Shown: positions 42,891 to 53,505 of the stretch, piece after piece
How the letters are laid out: each line of letters begins with the position of its first letter
How positions within the stretch are numbered: the stretch's first letter is position 1
Source of the DNA: Thermoproteota archaeon
Lineage (GTDB): Archaea > Thermoproteota > Methanomethylicia > Methanomethylicales > Methanomethylicaceae
Length of the DNA stretch: 64,000 bases
Reading direction: 5' to 3'
Assembly (NCBI GenBank): GCA_020832905.1
Contig: JAJHRG010000002.1
Coordinates: 156,126-220,125, forward strand
Notes under the pieces: model-generated
Seen by the model: the letters and a program-made list of their open reading frames with translations, nothing else
Databases searched by the model: none
Told to the model about the DNA's origin: nothing
Translations under genes and position numbers: made by a program

Positions 42891-43934
42891 ATTCATGAAA
42901 TTAACTTACCAAGATATGTAATTATTGGTTCAGGTGTTTTAACAAAAATTAATCATATTATTAAAAAAATAAGTAATAATGAAGATAAATTATTAATACT
43001 ATCTGGTGAGGGATTTACAAAAACAATAGCAGAAAAAGTAGCTAATGATCTAAAGGAATTTTCACTTGAATTATTTTGTATAAAAGATTCTACAATTGAA
43101 GAAGTAAAAAATGTTGAAGAAATAATTAGAAAAATAAAAGCAAAAATTGTAATAGGAGTAGGTGGGGGAAAAGCAATTGATGTTGCTAAGCTTTCTTCTT
43201 TTAATGAAGGTATACCATTTATAAGTATTCCTACATCTCCATCTCATGATGGAATATCATCACCTATTGCTTCAATAAAGAAAGAAAATAGTTCTACTTC
43301 TATTATGGCACATCCTCCAATTGCTCTTATAGCAGATACAGATGTAATAATGAATACATCAAAAAGACATTTAGTAAGTGGAGTAGGTGATATAATTGCT
43401 AAGTTTACAGCTGTAAGAGATTGGAGATTAGCACATAGACTTAAGGGAGAATATTATGGAGAATATGCAGCTTCTTTAGCATTAATGTCTGCAAAATTAG
43501 TAGCAAAAAATTCAGAACTTATTGCAAAAAAATCAGAAGCAGGTTTAAGAGTATTATTAGAAGCATTAATAAGTTGTGGTTATGCTATGTGTATTGCTGG
43601 AAGTAGTAGACCTTGTAGTGGTTCTGAACATTTATTTGCTCATGCTTTAGAAAGAATTACTAAAAATAAAACATTTCATGGAGAAAGATGTGGAATAGGA
43701 ACAATAATGATGATGTATTTGCATGGTGGAAATTGGAAGAAAATAAAAGAAGTTCTAAAAAAAGTAGGAGCTCCTGTAACAGCAAAAGAATTAGGAGTTA
43801 ATAATGAGGATATAATTGAGGCATTAACAATTGCTCATAAAATAAGACCTGAAAGATATACAATATTAGGAGAAAAAGGAATAACAAGAGAAGCTGCAAT
43901 AAAAGTTGCAGAAATTACTGGTGTAATTGAGTAG
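42891..43934 (+). CDS. egsA: sn-Glycerol-1-phosphate dehydrogenase, non-canonical start
   Basis: About 347 residues, the normal length. It makes the G1P backbone of archaeal lipids from DHAP and NAD(P)H. Motifs: GVGGGKAIDVAKLS (nucleotide loop), IPTSPSHDGISSPIAS, and metal ligands in SGVGDIIAKF, GSEHLFAHAL and FHGERCGIG. The frame is intact upstream through INLPRYVIIGSGVL, yet no ATG, GTG or TTG occurs in frame before the internal ATG 43305, which would delete the NAD domain. ATT 42891 follows AGGGGA by 7 nt, so I use it as the likely start. Confidence 0.85.
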   Translation: MHEINLPRYVIIGSGVLTKINHIIKKISNNEDKLLILSGEGFTKTIAEKVANDLKEFSLELFCIKDSTIEEVKNVEEIIRKIKAKIVIGVGGGKAIDVAKLSSFNEGIPFISIPTSPSHDGISSPIASIKKENSSTSIMAHPPIALIADTDVIMNTSKRHLVSGVGDIIAKFTAVRDWRLAHRLKGEYYGEYAASLALMSAKLVAKNSELIAKKSEAGLRVLLEALISCGYAMCIAGSSRPCSGSEHLFAHALERITKNKTFHGERCGIGTIMMMYLHGGNWKKIKEVLKKVGAPVTAKELGVNNEDIIEALTIAHKIRPERYTILGEKGITREAAIKVAEITGVIE

Positions 43935-43945
43935 TTGATGATTCT

Positions 43946-44389
43946 ATGGAAGGAAGAGAAATAATAACATTATTAGGAAATGCAAAAAAAGGAATGGAAT
44001 TTATTGCTATTAACCCACCAGAAATATGTAAATCATGTAAGCTATTTAGTATATGTTTAGAAAGATTAGTACCAGGAAGAAAGTATAAAGTAATAGAAGT
44101 AAGAGATAAGCAACATTATTGTCAATTATCTAATGAAAAAATAAATGTAGTAAAAGTAGTAGAATTACCAATAGAAATTGCTTTAAGAAAACAAATTGCT
44201 ATAGAAGGAGCTATAATAAAATATTCATGGATTGAATGTAATGAATTTAAGTGTAAATTAAGAGGATTATGTAAGCCATTGGGATTAAATATAGGAGATA
44301 GAATAAAAATTATTAAAATATTAGAAGATCTTTCTGAAATGGCTTTTTGTGGAAAAGAAATTGTAAAAGTAGAAGTAGTTGTTATTTAG
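43946..44389 (+). CDS. UPF0179 family protein
   Basis: 147 residues. The archaeal UPF0179 pattern with four conserved Cys clusters: EICKSCKLFSICLERL, HYCQLS, NEFKCKLRGLCKPLG and FCGKEI. Function unknown; the cysteines suggest a metal or Fe-S site. It lies 12 nt after egsA. The 3' end overlaps convergent FKBP gene by 8 nt. Confidence 0.88.
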   Translation: MEGREIITLLGNAKKGMEFIAINPPEICKSCKLFSICLERLVPGRKYKVIEVRDKQHYCQLSNEKINVVKVVELPIEIALRKQIAIEGAIIKYSWIECNEFKCKLRGLCKPLGLNIGDRIKIIKILEDLSEMAFCGKEIVKVEVVVI

Positions 44390-45113
44390 TAGTCTGTTCT
44401 TTAGATTCTTCTTTTGGTTGTTCTTTACGTTTTAAATTATAAGTTTCTATAAATTGTACTGAAGTAAATTCTTTAAAGTATTTTTCAATATCTCTTACAA
44501 TTCCTCTTTTAATATACTTTATATCATCCATTAAGAAAGTTTCCTCAGGCATTTCTATAGTGAGAATACTATCAATTCTTGAAATTATAAATTTTTCTTT
44601 TGGTACATTTCTAATTCTCATATGTATTAATTCTCTTATTTTCTCTATGGTATCTGTAATTATTTTTCTTACTATTATTTTTGAAATAATTACTTTTCCT
44701 GATAAAGGATGATTGAAATCAACTATAACTCTTCCACTTCCAACACTTCTTATTGTAGCTAATGCTCCATTTATATTAACTCTCATTCCTGGCTTTGGTG
44801 TAATTCCTTGTTTTGTTAATTCTCTAGCAGGAATAATTTTTATTTTTGAAGGATCTCTTTCACCAAAGGCTTTTTCAGGAGGTATTTCAATAGTTTTCTC
44901 AGATCCTTCTTGCATATCAATTAAAGCTTCTTCTAATCCTTTTATTACCCATCCTTCACCTACAATTATAAGTCTTGGCTCATAAATTACTTCTGGATTA
45001 TATACATTAGCAGCTTTTGCTTCTTCTTCTATAGTTACATCAAATACTTCTCCAGTATCTTTTACCTTAAGTACATAATCTACTAGTACAAAATCTCCAT
45101 TTTTTACATTCAT
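44382..45113 (-). CDS. FKBP-type peptidyl-prolyl isomerase (long archaeal form)
   Basis: 243 residues. The FKBP core (VDYVLKVKDTGEVFDVT, GEGWVIKGLEEALIDM, EIPPEKAFGERDP) has an insert-in-flap domain as in SlyD and a C-terminal extension of about 90 residues, giving the long archaeal type. Isomerase and chaperone in the cytoplasm. The C-terminal tail is charged (KRKEQPKEES). Convergent with UPF0179. Confidence 0.9.
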   Translation of the reverse strand: MNVKNGDFVLVDYVLKVKDTGEVFDVTIEEEAKAANVYNPEVIYEPRLIIVGEGWVIKGLEEALIDMQEGSEKTIEIPPEKAFGERDPSKIKIIPARELTKQGITPKPGMRVNINGALATIRSVGSGRVIVDFNHPLSGKVIISKIIVRKIITDTIEKIRELIHMRIRNVPKEKFIISRIDSILTIEMPEETFLMDDIKYIKRGIVRDIEKYFKEFTSVQFIETYNLKRKEQPKEESKEQTTK

Positions 45114-45144
45114 TTTAAATACACCAATAGAGGAAAAACTAAAT

Positions 45145-45666
45145 ATGAGTTATAAAATTTTTTTTGCTATGAAAGAAATAGAAATAAAGGCAAAAATAGA
45201 AGAAGATATAAGTAAAAAAATTATTGAAAATAATGGAATTTTCTTAAGAGAAGTATTTCAAGAAGATATTTATTTTGAACATCCATGTAAGGACTTTAAG
45301 AAAAGTGATGAAGCATTAAGATTAAGAAAAGAAGAAAATAATTTTATATTAACTTTTAAAGGAAAAAGAGAAGAAGGAAAAGTAAAGAAAAGAGAAGAAA
45401 TTGAAACAAAAGTTGAAGAAACAATAATTGAAATACTAGAAAGACTTGGATTTAAAAGAATGTGTATAGTAAGAAAAAAGAGAAAGGAATTTTCTCTAGG
45501 AAATGTAAAAATTTTTATTGATGATGTAGAAAATCTTGGAAAATTTATAGAAATAGAAGGAAGTGAAGAAGAAATTTTTAAAATAATAAAAATTCTTGGA
45601 ATAAAAGAGTATATAAAAGAAACATATTTAGAGCTTATAATGAAACAGACTTTAGCTCAACATTAA
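45145..45666 (+). CDS. CYTH domain protein (CyaB/ThTPase family)
   Basis: 173 residues (165 if the second Met at 45169 is used). EIEIKAKIEEDI is the ExExK motif of CYTH enzymes, and ALRLRKEENNFILTFKGKR plus KKREEIETKVEE line the tunnel. These bind triphosphates with Mg; archaeal CyaB-type members are probably phosphatases or adenylate cyclases. The 3' end overlaps the convergent phosphoesterase gene by 32 nt. Confidence 0.85.
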   Translation: MSYKIFFAMKEIEIKAKIEEDISKKIIENNGIFLREVFQEDIYFEHPCKDFKKSDEALRLRKEENNFILTFKGKREEGKVKKREEIETKVEETIIEILERLGFKRMCIVRKKRKEFSLGNVKIFIDDVENLGKFIEIEGSEEEIFKIIKILGIKEYIKETYLELIMKQTLAQH

Positions 45667-46282
45667 TATTTTTTAAGTCTATAATAGCATAATAACCTCG
45701 CATTACAGGACCTGGATTGAAAACTAAAGTATTTCCAATAATTTCCTTTCCTCTTGCTTCATGTATATGTCCACATTGATAAATTTTAGGAGAATATTGT
45801 AATACAAATTCTCTTAGTTTTTTACTTCCAACATGAATTTTATGTCTTGTAAGATCTACAATAGATGCAAATGGTGGATTATGAGTTAGTAAAATAGTAA
45901 TTTCCTTACAAATTGCTTTCTTTAAATTATTAATAAGTTCATCTTCACTTATTTCAAATAATGTATTAAAAGGTGTAAATGTAGAACCACCAGCACCTAG
46001 TATAGTTATATCATTTATTTTTTCACATTTAGATTCTACACAAATACCTTTTGATTCTATTCCATTTTTAAATTCTTTTGGATCACAATTTCCTAATACA
46101 TAAAAATATGGAATATTTACTTCATCAATAATACTTAGTATATTTTTTAAATCATTATAATTTCCAAAATTTGTTATATCTCCTGAAATTGTTATAGCAT
46201 CAATATTATTTTTATTTTCTAATAATATTTTTCTTAAAAAGTATTCATTTCCATGTATATCAGATAAAGCTAAGATTTTCAT
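45635..46282 (-). CDS. Metallophosphoesterase
   Basis: 215 residues. Motifs in order: ALSDIHGNEYF, ITISGDITNFG, VLGNCDPKEF (GNCD), LLTHNPPF and CGHIHEARG. This is a small calcineurin-like phosphoesterase, of YfcE/MJ0936 type; substrate unknown. It is convergent with the CYTH gene (32-nt overlap) and divergent from hypC. Confidence 0.9.
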   Translation of the reverse strand: MKILALSDIHGNEYFLRKILLENKNNIDAITISGDITNFGNYNDLKNILSIIDEVNIPYFYVLGNCDPKEFKNGIESKGICVESKCEKINDITILGAGGSTFTPFNTLFEISEDELINNLKKAICKEITILLTHNPPFASIVDLTRHKIHVGSKKLREFVLQYSPKIYQCGHIHEARGKEIIGNTLVFNPGPVMRGYYAIIDLKNINVELKSVSL

Positions 46283-46337
46283 ATTAGTTATAATTATTTA
46301 TTAGTCTTTTAAATTTTAATCTTATAAGGTGCTTAAA

Positions 46338-46550
46338 TTGTGTCTTGCAGTTCCTGCTAAAATTATTAAAATAAAAGGAGAACTAGCAGAAGTAGATGTA
46401 GGTGGAATAAAAAAGGAAATATCTATTGCTTTAGTAAAAGATGTAAAAGAAGGAGATTATGTTTTAGTACATACTGGATATGCTATAGCAAAAATAAATG
46501 AAGAAGAAGCAAAAGAGCTGATTGAATTATGGCAAATGATAAGCTTTTAA
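46338..46550 (+). CDS. hypC: [NiFe]-hydrogenase maturation chaperone HypC
   Basis: About 70 residues. The family signature MCLAVPAKI demands Cys at position 2, which is met only if TTG 46338 is the start (TTG TGT CTT GCA), not the in-frame GTG nine nt upstream. HypC carries the Fe(CN)2CO unit with HypD. It overlaps hypD by 22 nt. No hydrogenase structural gene is in the window. Confidence 0.92.
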   Translation: MCLAVPAKIIKIKGELAEVDVGGIKKEISIALVKDVKEGDYVLVHTGYAIAKINEEEAKELIELWQMISF

Positions 46551-47623
46551 TTCAATTTAGAAATAAAGAAATAATTGAAAAAGTTGTAAGAAAAATAAAA
46601 GAAGAATCTAAAGATTTAGGAAAAATAAAAATAATGCATGTATGTGGAACTCATGAATGGACAATAACTCATTTTGGAATTAGAAGCTTATTACCTGAAA
46701 ATATTGAAGTTATAGCAGGACCTGGATGTCCAGTTTGTGTAACACCAGCAAGTGAAATAGATGCTTTAGCTGAATTATCACTTAAAGAAGATGTAATAAT
46801 AACAACTTTTGGTGATATTTTTAGAGTGCCAGGAGTAAAAACATCATTAATGGAAGCAAAGTCTATGGGAGGAGATATAAGAATTGTTTATAGTATATTA
46901 GAAAGTATAAAAATAGCAAAAAAAGAAAATAAAAAAGTTATACATTTTTCTATTGGATTTGAAACAACAGCTCCTACAACTGCTATAGAAATATTAAAAG
47001 GACCTCCAAAAAATTTTAGTGTATTTGTAACTCATAAGCTTATACCACCAGCCATGGAATTCCTATTAAAAACAGGACATAAAATAGATGGTTTTATTTG
47101 TCCTGGTCATGTTTCAACAATTATAGGAGTAAGACCTTATAGAAGAATTGCTGAAAAATATAAAAAACCTATGTGTATAGCAGGATTTGAGCCATTAGAT
47201 GTTATTATTGGAATATTAAATATTATAGAACAAATAAAAAAAGGAACATATTATGTTCATAATGAATATAATAGAGCTGTAAAAGAAGAAGGAAATGTAA
47301 TTGCATTAAATATAATAAGTAAAGTATTTGAAGTAAAAGATTCTTGGTGGAGAGGAATAGGTTTAATTGAAAATTCTGGATTAAAATTAAAAAATGAATA
47401 TGAAGAATATGATGCAATTAAAATATTTGATATGAATATAGAACCAGTAGATTATATGCCAAATGGTTGTAGATGTGGAGATGTTCTTAAAGGAATTATA
47501 ACTCCATATGATTGTCCTTTATTTGGAAAAATATGTAATCCAAATCATCCTATAGGTCCATGTATGGTAAGTTTTGAAGGTTCATGTTCTATTGCTTATA
47601 AATATGGAAGAAGAATTATTTAA
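46529..47623 (+). CDS. hypD: [NiFe]-hydrogenase maturation factor HypD
   Basis: 364 residues. The motifs of HypD are intact: IMHVCGTHEWTITHFG, GPGCPVCVTPASEID, GFETTAPTTA, CPGHVSTIIG, and the C-terminal 4Fe-4S Cys cluster NGCRCGDVL...DCPLFGKICNP. It builds the Fe(CN)2CO centre with HypC. Its 3' end overlaps the convergent aminotransferase by 8 nt. Confidence 0.95.
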   Translation: MANDKLLIQFRNKEIIEKVVRKIKEESKDLGKIKIMHVCGTHEWTITHFGIRSLLPENIEVIAGPGCPVCVTPASEIDALAELSLKEDVIITTFGDIFRVPGVKTSLMEAKSMGGDIRIVYSILESIKIAKKENKKVIHFSIGFETTAPTTAIEILKGPPKNFSVFVTHKLIPPAMEFLLKTGHKIDGFICPGHVSTIIGVRPYRRIAEKYKKPMCIAGFEPLDVIIGILNIIEQIKKGTYYVHNEYNRAVKEEGNVIALNIISKVFEVKDSWWRGIGLIENSGLKLKNEYEEYDAIKIFDMNIEPVDYMPNGCRCGDVLKGIITPYDCPLFGKICNPNHPIGPCMVSFEGSCSIAYKYGRRII

Positions 47624-48770
47624 GATCTTTAATTATAGGTATGGCTTTACTTATTCCAATACCAAGATTTATATTATAACCAAGTTCATATAGTGATGAT
47701 TCTATAGATGATATTACAGTAAGTACATTTCTTGCATTTATAATTCCCATATTTCCTATTCTAATTATTTTATCTTTTAATTCTCCAAAACCTGAAGCAA
47801 CTACTATTCCATATTTATTTAATAATAATTCTCTAAAAGTTTTTCCTGATATTCCATTTGGTACATTAATAGCTATTACTGTATTAGATCTACAATATTC
47901 TTTAGCAAAAAATGAAAGACCCATAGATGAAAATGCTAGATAATAAGCTTTTGAAGAAATTTTATGTCTTTCTATCCATTTTTCTAATCCATATTCAAGA
48001 ATCATTTTAATAGCTTCATCTAAAGCATAGAATAAATTAATAGCAGGAGTAAATGGTGTTTCTCTTTGTTTATCTCTATATTCTCTATATTTTATTAAAT
48101 TAAAGTAATCACTTCTTGGTTTTGCTCTTTCTATTAATTTCCATGCATCTTTACTTACAGATATAAGTGCTAATCCTGGAGGTGCAGCAAGAGATTTTTG
48201 AGATGCTCCTATACATACATCTATATTCCATTTATCTACTGGAAGATCATCTCCTGCAAGAATTGATATTGCATCAACAATAGTTATCATACCATTATTT
48301 TTAGCAATTTCACATATTTTTGGTAAATCTCTTACAGTAACACCTGTAGATGTTTCATTATAAACAATACCTACTGCTTTTGCATCAGGATTTTTTCTTA
48401 TAGTATCTTCTATATGTTCTAATAAAGGAGCATCTCCTGGATTAATTTTAATTTCAATAACATTACAACCATATGTTTTAAAAGCTTCAGAAAATCTTTC
48501 ACTAAAAGTTCCAAATACAGGAACAATTATTTTCTCATTTGGTAAAAGAATATTACTTGCAGCACATTCTACTCCTCCAGTACCAGAAGATGTAAGTACA
48601 AATACATCATTTTCTGTTTGAAATATTTTCTTTAAATTTTCTAATAATGAAATATAAAATTTTCTAAATTCTTCTCCTCTATGATTTATTAATGGTTTAG
48701 ACATTGCTGTATAAACTCTTTGTGAAACATTTGTTGGACCAGGTATCATTAGTAAATTATGTGTACTCAT
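47616..48770 (-). CDS. Class V aminotransferase (serine/alanine-glyoxylate type)
   Basis: 384 residues. The N-terminus MIPGPTNVSQRVYTAM is typical of alanine-glyoxylate/serine-pyruvate aminotransferases. The PLP lysine is in IGASQKSLAAPPGLALIS, the ring-binding Asp in TIVDAISILAGDD, and TSSGTGGVECAASNIL binds the cofactor phosphate. It could act on alanine, serine or phosphoserine. A link to SepRS-type cysteine synthesis through phosphoserine is possible but not shown. Confidence 0.88.
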   Translation of the reverse strand: MSTHNLLMIPGPTNVSQRVYTAMSKPLINHRGEEFRKFYISLLENLKKIFQTENDVFVLTSSGTGGVECAASNILLPNEKIIVPVFGTFSERFSEAFKTYGCNVIEIKINPGDAPLLEHIEDTIRKNPDAKAVGIVYNETSTGVTVRDLPKICEIAKNNGMITIVDAISILAGDDLPVDKWNIDVCIGASQKSLAAPPGLALISVSKDAWKLIERAKPRSDYFNLIKYREYRDKQRETPFTPAINLFYALDEAIKMILEYGLEKWIERHKISSKAYYLAFSSMGLSFFAKEYCRSNTVIAINVPNGISGKTFRELLLNKYGIVVASGFGELKDKIIRIGNMGIINARNVLTVISSIESSLYELGYNINLGIGISKAIPIIKDLK

Positions 48771-48838
48771 TATTACACCTCTTTTTAGATTTTATATTCT
48801 AATTAAATTTTATATATAAATCTCTCGTAAGAAATATT

Positions 48839-50640
<1,802 letters not shown>

Positions 50641-50675
50641 AAAATATTTTTAATATTTCTCTCTTATTTTTAAAT

Positions 50676-51689
50676 ATGATTATAGAAATTGATGGCTCAT
50701 ATGGAGAAGGTGGAGGACAACTTTTAAGAAGTGCAATTGCACTTTCATGTATAACAAAAAAACCAATTAAAATTTATAATATAAGAGCAAAAAGACCAAA
50801 TCCAGGACTTCAACATCAGCATTTAACTGCAATTAAAGCAGCAGTAGAAATAACTAATGCTGAAGCAAAAGGATTAAACATAGGTAGTACAACAATATAC
50901 TTTAATCCAAGAGAAATAAGAGGAGGAGAATACTTTTTTGATATAAAAACTGCAGGAAGTATAACACTTGTAATGCAGACAATTATTCCAATTTTATCTT
51001 TTGCTGAAAAAGAATCAAAAGTTACTATAATTGGAGGAACTGATGTACCATGGAGTCCTACTATTGATTATTTTAGATATGTTGTAATTGAAAATCTTAA
51101 GAAAATAGGAATTAATGCAAATATAGAATTGATAAAAAGAGGATATTATCCTAGAGGAGGAGGAAAAGTAATATTATATGTAAAGCCTATAGAAAAAATA
51201 AATCCAATAATTGCTATAAAAAGAGAAGAAATACCTATTATAAGAGGAATTTCTCATTGTACAAATCTTCCAGATCATGTAGCAAAAAGACAAGCAAATG
51301 CAGCTAAAGAATTACTAAAAGATATTGCACCAGTAGAAATTAAAGAAGAAAAAAGCGTAGGAGAAGGAGTTGGAAGTGGAATTACATTATGGACTGAAAA
51401 TAATTTTAAAATAGGATCAGATGCAATAGGTGCAAAAGGAAAACCTGCAGAAGAAGTTGGAAAAGAAGCTGGAAATAAGCTATTAGAAGAAATAAAAAGT
51501 GAAATGGCTATTGATAGACATATGGGAGATATGCTTATATTATATATGGCAATTGCTGGAAATTCTAAAATTGGAGTATCTTATATAACATCACATACTG
51601 AAACAATGCTATGGCTAACTGAAAAAATTATGAATATAAAATGGAAAATAGAGAGATTTAATGGTAAGGCAATTATAAGTTTAAGTTAA
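50676..51689 (+). CDS. rtcA: RNA 3'-terminal phosphate cyclase
   Basis: 337 residues. Signature GSYGEGGGQLLRSAIALSC at the start, RPNPGLQHQHLTAI, and HMGDMLILYMAIAG with the AMP-acceptor His. It converts RNA 3'-phosphates to 2',3'-cyclic ends with ATP. Overlaps convergent NOG1 gene by 9 nt. Confidence 0.94.
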   Translation: MIIEIDGSYGEGGGQLLRSAIALSCITKKPIKIYNIRAKRPNPGLQHQHLTAIKAAVEITNAEAKGLNIGSTTIYFNPREIRGGEYFFDIKTAGSITLVMQTIIPILSFAEKESKVTIIGGTDVPWSPTIDYFRYVVIENLKKIGINANIELIKRGYYPRGGGKVILYVKPIEKINPIIAIKREEIPIIRGISHCTNLPDHVAKRQANAAKELLKDIAPVEIKEEKSVGEGVGSGITLWTENNFKIGSDAIGAKGKPAEEVGKEAGNKLLEEIKSEMAIDRHMGDMLILYMAIAGNSKIGVSYITSHTETMLWLTEKIMNIKWKIERFNGKAIISLS

Positions 51690-52628
51690 TAAATTAATAA
51701 ATTCATTTAATCCTACTCCTTTTGTTGCTATCATTTTTACACAAGGACCAAAGTATAATTCTGCTTTTGAAATTTTTTCATTATTTGCTATATCTACTTT
51801 ATTAAAGAAAACAATAATTTCTGATTTTAATAATTTTTTTAAGTTTTCATAAAGAGATTTTTGTTCTTCTAATGTAAATCCATTAGATTCTGCAACATCA
51901 ACTATAAAAGCAATTTTTCCATTGATATAGTTTAAAGCAGATATTGCCATTTGTTCTTCTTTTCTTTTAATAGGTCTATCTAATAATCCAGGAGTATCAA
52001 TAATTTGTATCTTTTTTCCTTTAGAATAAAAATGTCCAACAATTATTTCTTTTGTAGTAAATGGATATGATCTTACTTCAGGTTTAGCTGATGATATTGC
52101 TCTAACAATTGTTGATTTTCCAACACCAGGATAACCTGCAAGAATAATAGTAGGTAATTCAGGATCTATAGCTGGAAGATCTTTTAGTTTTTCTCTTATT
52201 TTTGATAAATCAGATAAATCTTCTTCTATTTTTCTAATTAATGATGCCATTCTTCCAAGAAATGCTTTTCTTATTTTTTTCATTTCATTTAAATCATTAG
52301 AATTTTTTATATCTGAAATTGATGTTTCTGCAATTTCTTTTATTATTCTTGCTACTCTACTTATTCTTCCTAATAATGATTTTAATTTTGAAACTCCATA
52401 AATTATTTCAATCATTTCTCTATAAAATGGATGAATTTTATCAATTGAAGGAAAAGCTCTTACAATATTTTCTAAATATCTAGTAGAAATTCTTCTTGCT
52501 CTTTTTATTCTTAATATTTCTCTTTTTTTATAATCACTCTCATCAATACTATATACTTCTTTTATTATTTTTTCTATTAGCTCTTCAGAATTTAATATTG
52601 TTGGAAGATCTTCAAATGGTTGCTTCAT
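51681..52628 (-). CDS. NOG1-type GTP-binding protein
   Basis: 315 residues. An N-terminal helical bundle (KRARRISTRYLENIVRAFPS...RMASLIRKIEEDL) precedes a GTPase domain: LAGYPGVGKSTIVRAISS, the G3 box IIDTPGLLDRP and the G4 box FFNKVDIAN. This order matches Nog1, a factor in large ribosomal subunit assembly. It overlaps DUF504 by 4 nt (ATGA). Confidence 0.92.
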   Translation of the reverse strand: MKQPFEDLPTILNSEELIEKIIKEVYSIDESDYKKREILRIKRARRISTRYLENIVRAFPSIDKIHPFYREMIEIIYGVSKLKSLLGRISRVARIIKEIAETSISDIKNSNDLNEMKKIRKAFLGRMASLIRKIEEDLSDLSKIREKLKDLPAIDPELPTIILAGYPGVGKSTIVRAISSAKPEVRSYPFTTKEIIVGHFYSKGKKIQIIDTPGLLDRPIKRKEEQMAISALNYINGKIAFIVDVAESNGFTLEEQKSLYENLKKLLKSEIIVFFNKVDIANNEKISKAELYFGPCVKMIATKGVGLNEFINLLT

Positions 52629-52855
52629 TTTCTTTTACTCCAAATGATTACTCCATTCTTTTTTATACATAATACTCTATGATATGGTATTATAGTATCA
52701 TCCTTACATATTATTGCTCTTGGTGCAATATCTTTAATTTCCTCTCCTTTTATTACTTTTTTATTTTCATAAGCACCTCTATGAAGTATAATAATTTCTA
52801 CTCCTTCTAATCCTTCAGTCCATTTTATTTTATTTAATATGTTTCTGAGCAACAA
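52625..52855 (-). CDS. DUF504 family protein
   Basis: 76 residues, full length for DUF504. Pattern: LLRNILNKIKWTEGLEGVEIII, RGAYENKKVIKGEEI, and DTIIPYHRVLCIKKNG. Short archaeal and bacterial domain with MJ1385-like fold, probably nucleic-acid-related. It is the first gene of the operon with the NOG1 gene, and divergent from the second proteasome beta gene. Confidence 0.88.
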   Translation of the reverse strand: MLLRNILNKIKWTEGLEGVEIIILHRGAYENKKVIKGEEIKDIAPRAIICKDDTIIPYHRVLCIKKNGVIIWSKRK

Positions 52856-52900
52856 GCTTATTTATCACTTTATTAACTTTATGAAAAGGGGGATTTATTT

Positions 52901-53503
52901 TTGCCTCAAGAAATACCTATTGGAGCAACTACAATAGGAATGGTATTTAAAGATGGTGTAATATTAGCATCAGAAAAAAGAATTTCCTATGGTCTTACTG
53001 TAATGAGTAAAGCTGGAAAAAAAGTATTTTTAGTAAATGATAGAATAGGAGTTGCTTTTGCTGGTCTTATTTCAGATGCTCAAGCAATATTAAGAAGATT
53101 AGCTTCTGAAATAAGATTATATGAATTAGAAAGTCGTAGAAGAATGAGTGTAAGATCTGCAGCAAAATTCCTTTCTAATTTATTATATGCACAAAGACCA
53201 TTTCCTGTATTTACTGAAACTATTGTTGGAGGAATAGATGATGAAGGTTGTAAATTATTTGTATTAGATCAATTAGGATCTTTAATAGAAGATAAATATG
53301 TTGCAATAGGAACAGGAGGAGTATTAGCAATAAGTGTTATAGAAAGTGAATACAAAGATAATATGAGTTTAGATGATGCAAGAAATTTAACAATAAAAGC
53401 AATGAAAGCTGCAATTTCAAGAGATATAACATCAGGAGATGGAACAGATATTGTAATAATATCTAAAAATGGATCAAGAGAAGAATTTATTCCAGTAAGA
53501 TAA
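52901..53503 (+). CDS. psmB: 20S proteasome beta subunit, probably non-catalytic (crenarchaeal type)
   Basis: 200 residues. Alignment with the active subunit of this window puts Ala where the nucleophile Thr1 should be: GATTIGMVFKDG against GTTTIGVVCRDG. Asp17 is replaced by Glu (LASEKRISYG), while Lys33 (SKAGKKVF) remains. These changes match crenarchaeal beta1-type subunits, which are inactive or structural. It would assemble with the active beta subunit at 42192 and tune access or stability. The start is TTG 52901 after GGGGGA. Confidence 0.88.
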   Translation: MPQEIPIGATTIGMVFKDGVILASEKRISYGLTVMSKAGKKVFLVNDRIGVAFAGLISDAQAILRRLASEIRLYELESRRRMSVRSAAKFLSNLLYAQRPFPVFTETIVGGIDDEGCKLFVLDQLGSLIEDKYVAIGTGGVLAISVIESEYKDNMSLDDARNLTIKAMKAAISRDITSGDGTDIVIISKNGSREEFIPVR

Positions 53504-53505
53504 AA

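Noticed and set aside
43305..43934. Short dehydrogenase starting at ATG 43305
   Set aside because: It would lack the nucleotide-binding half although that half is coded intact and in frame upstream.
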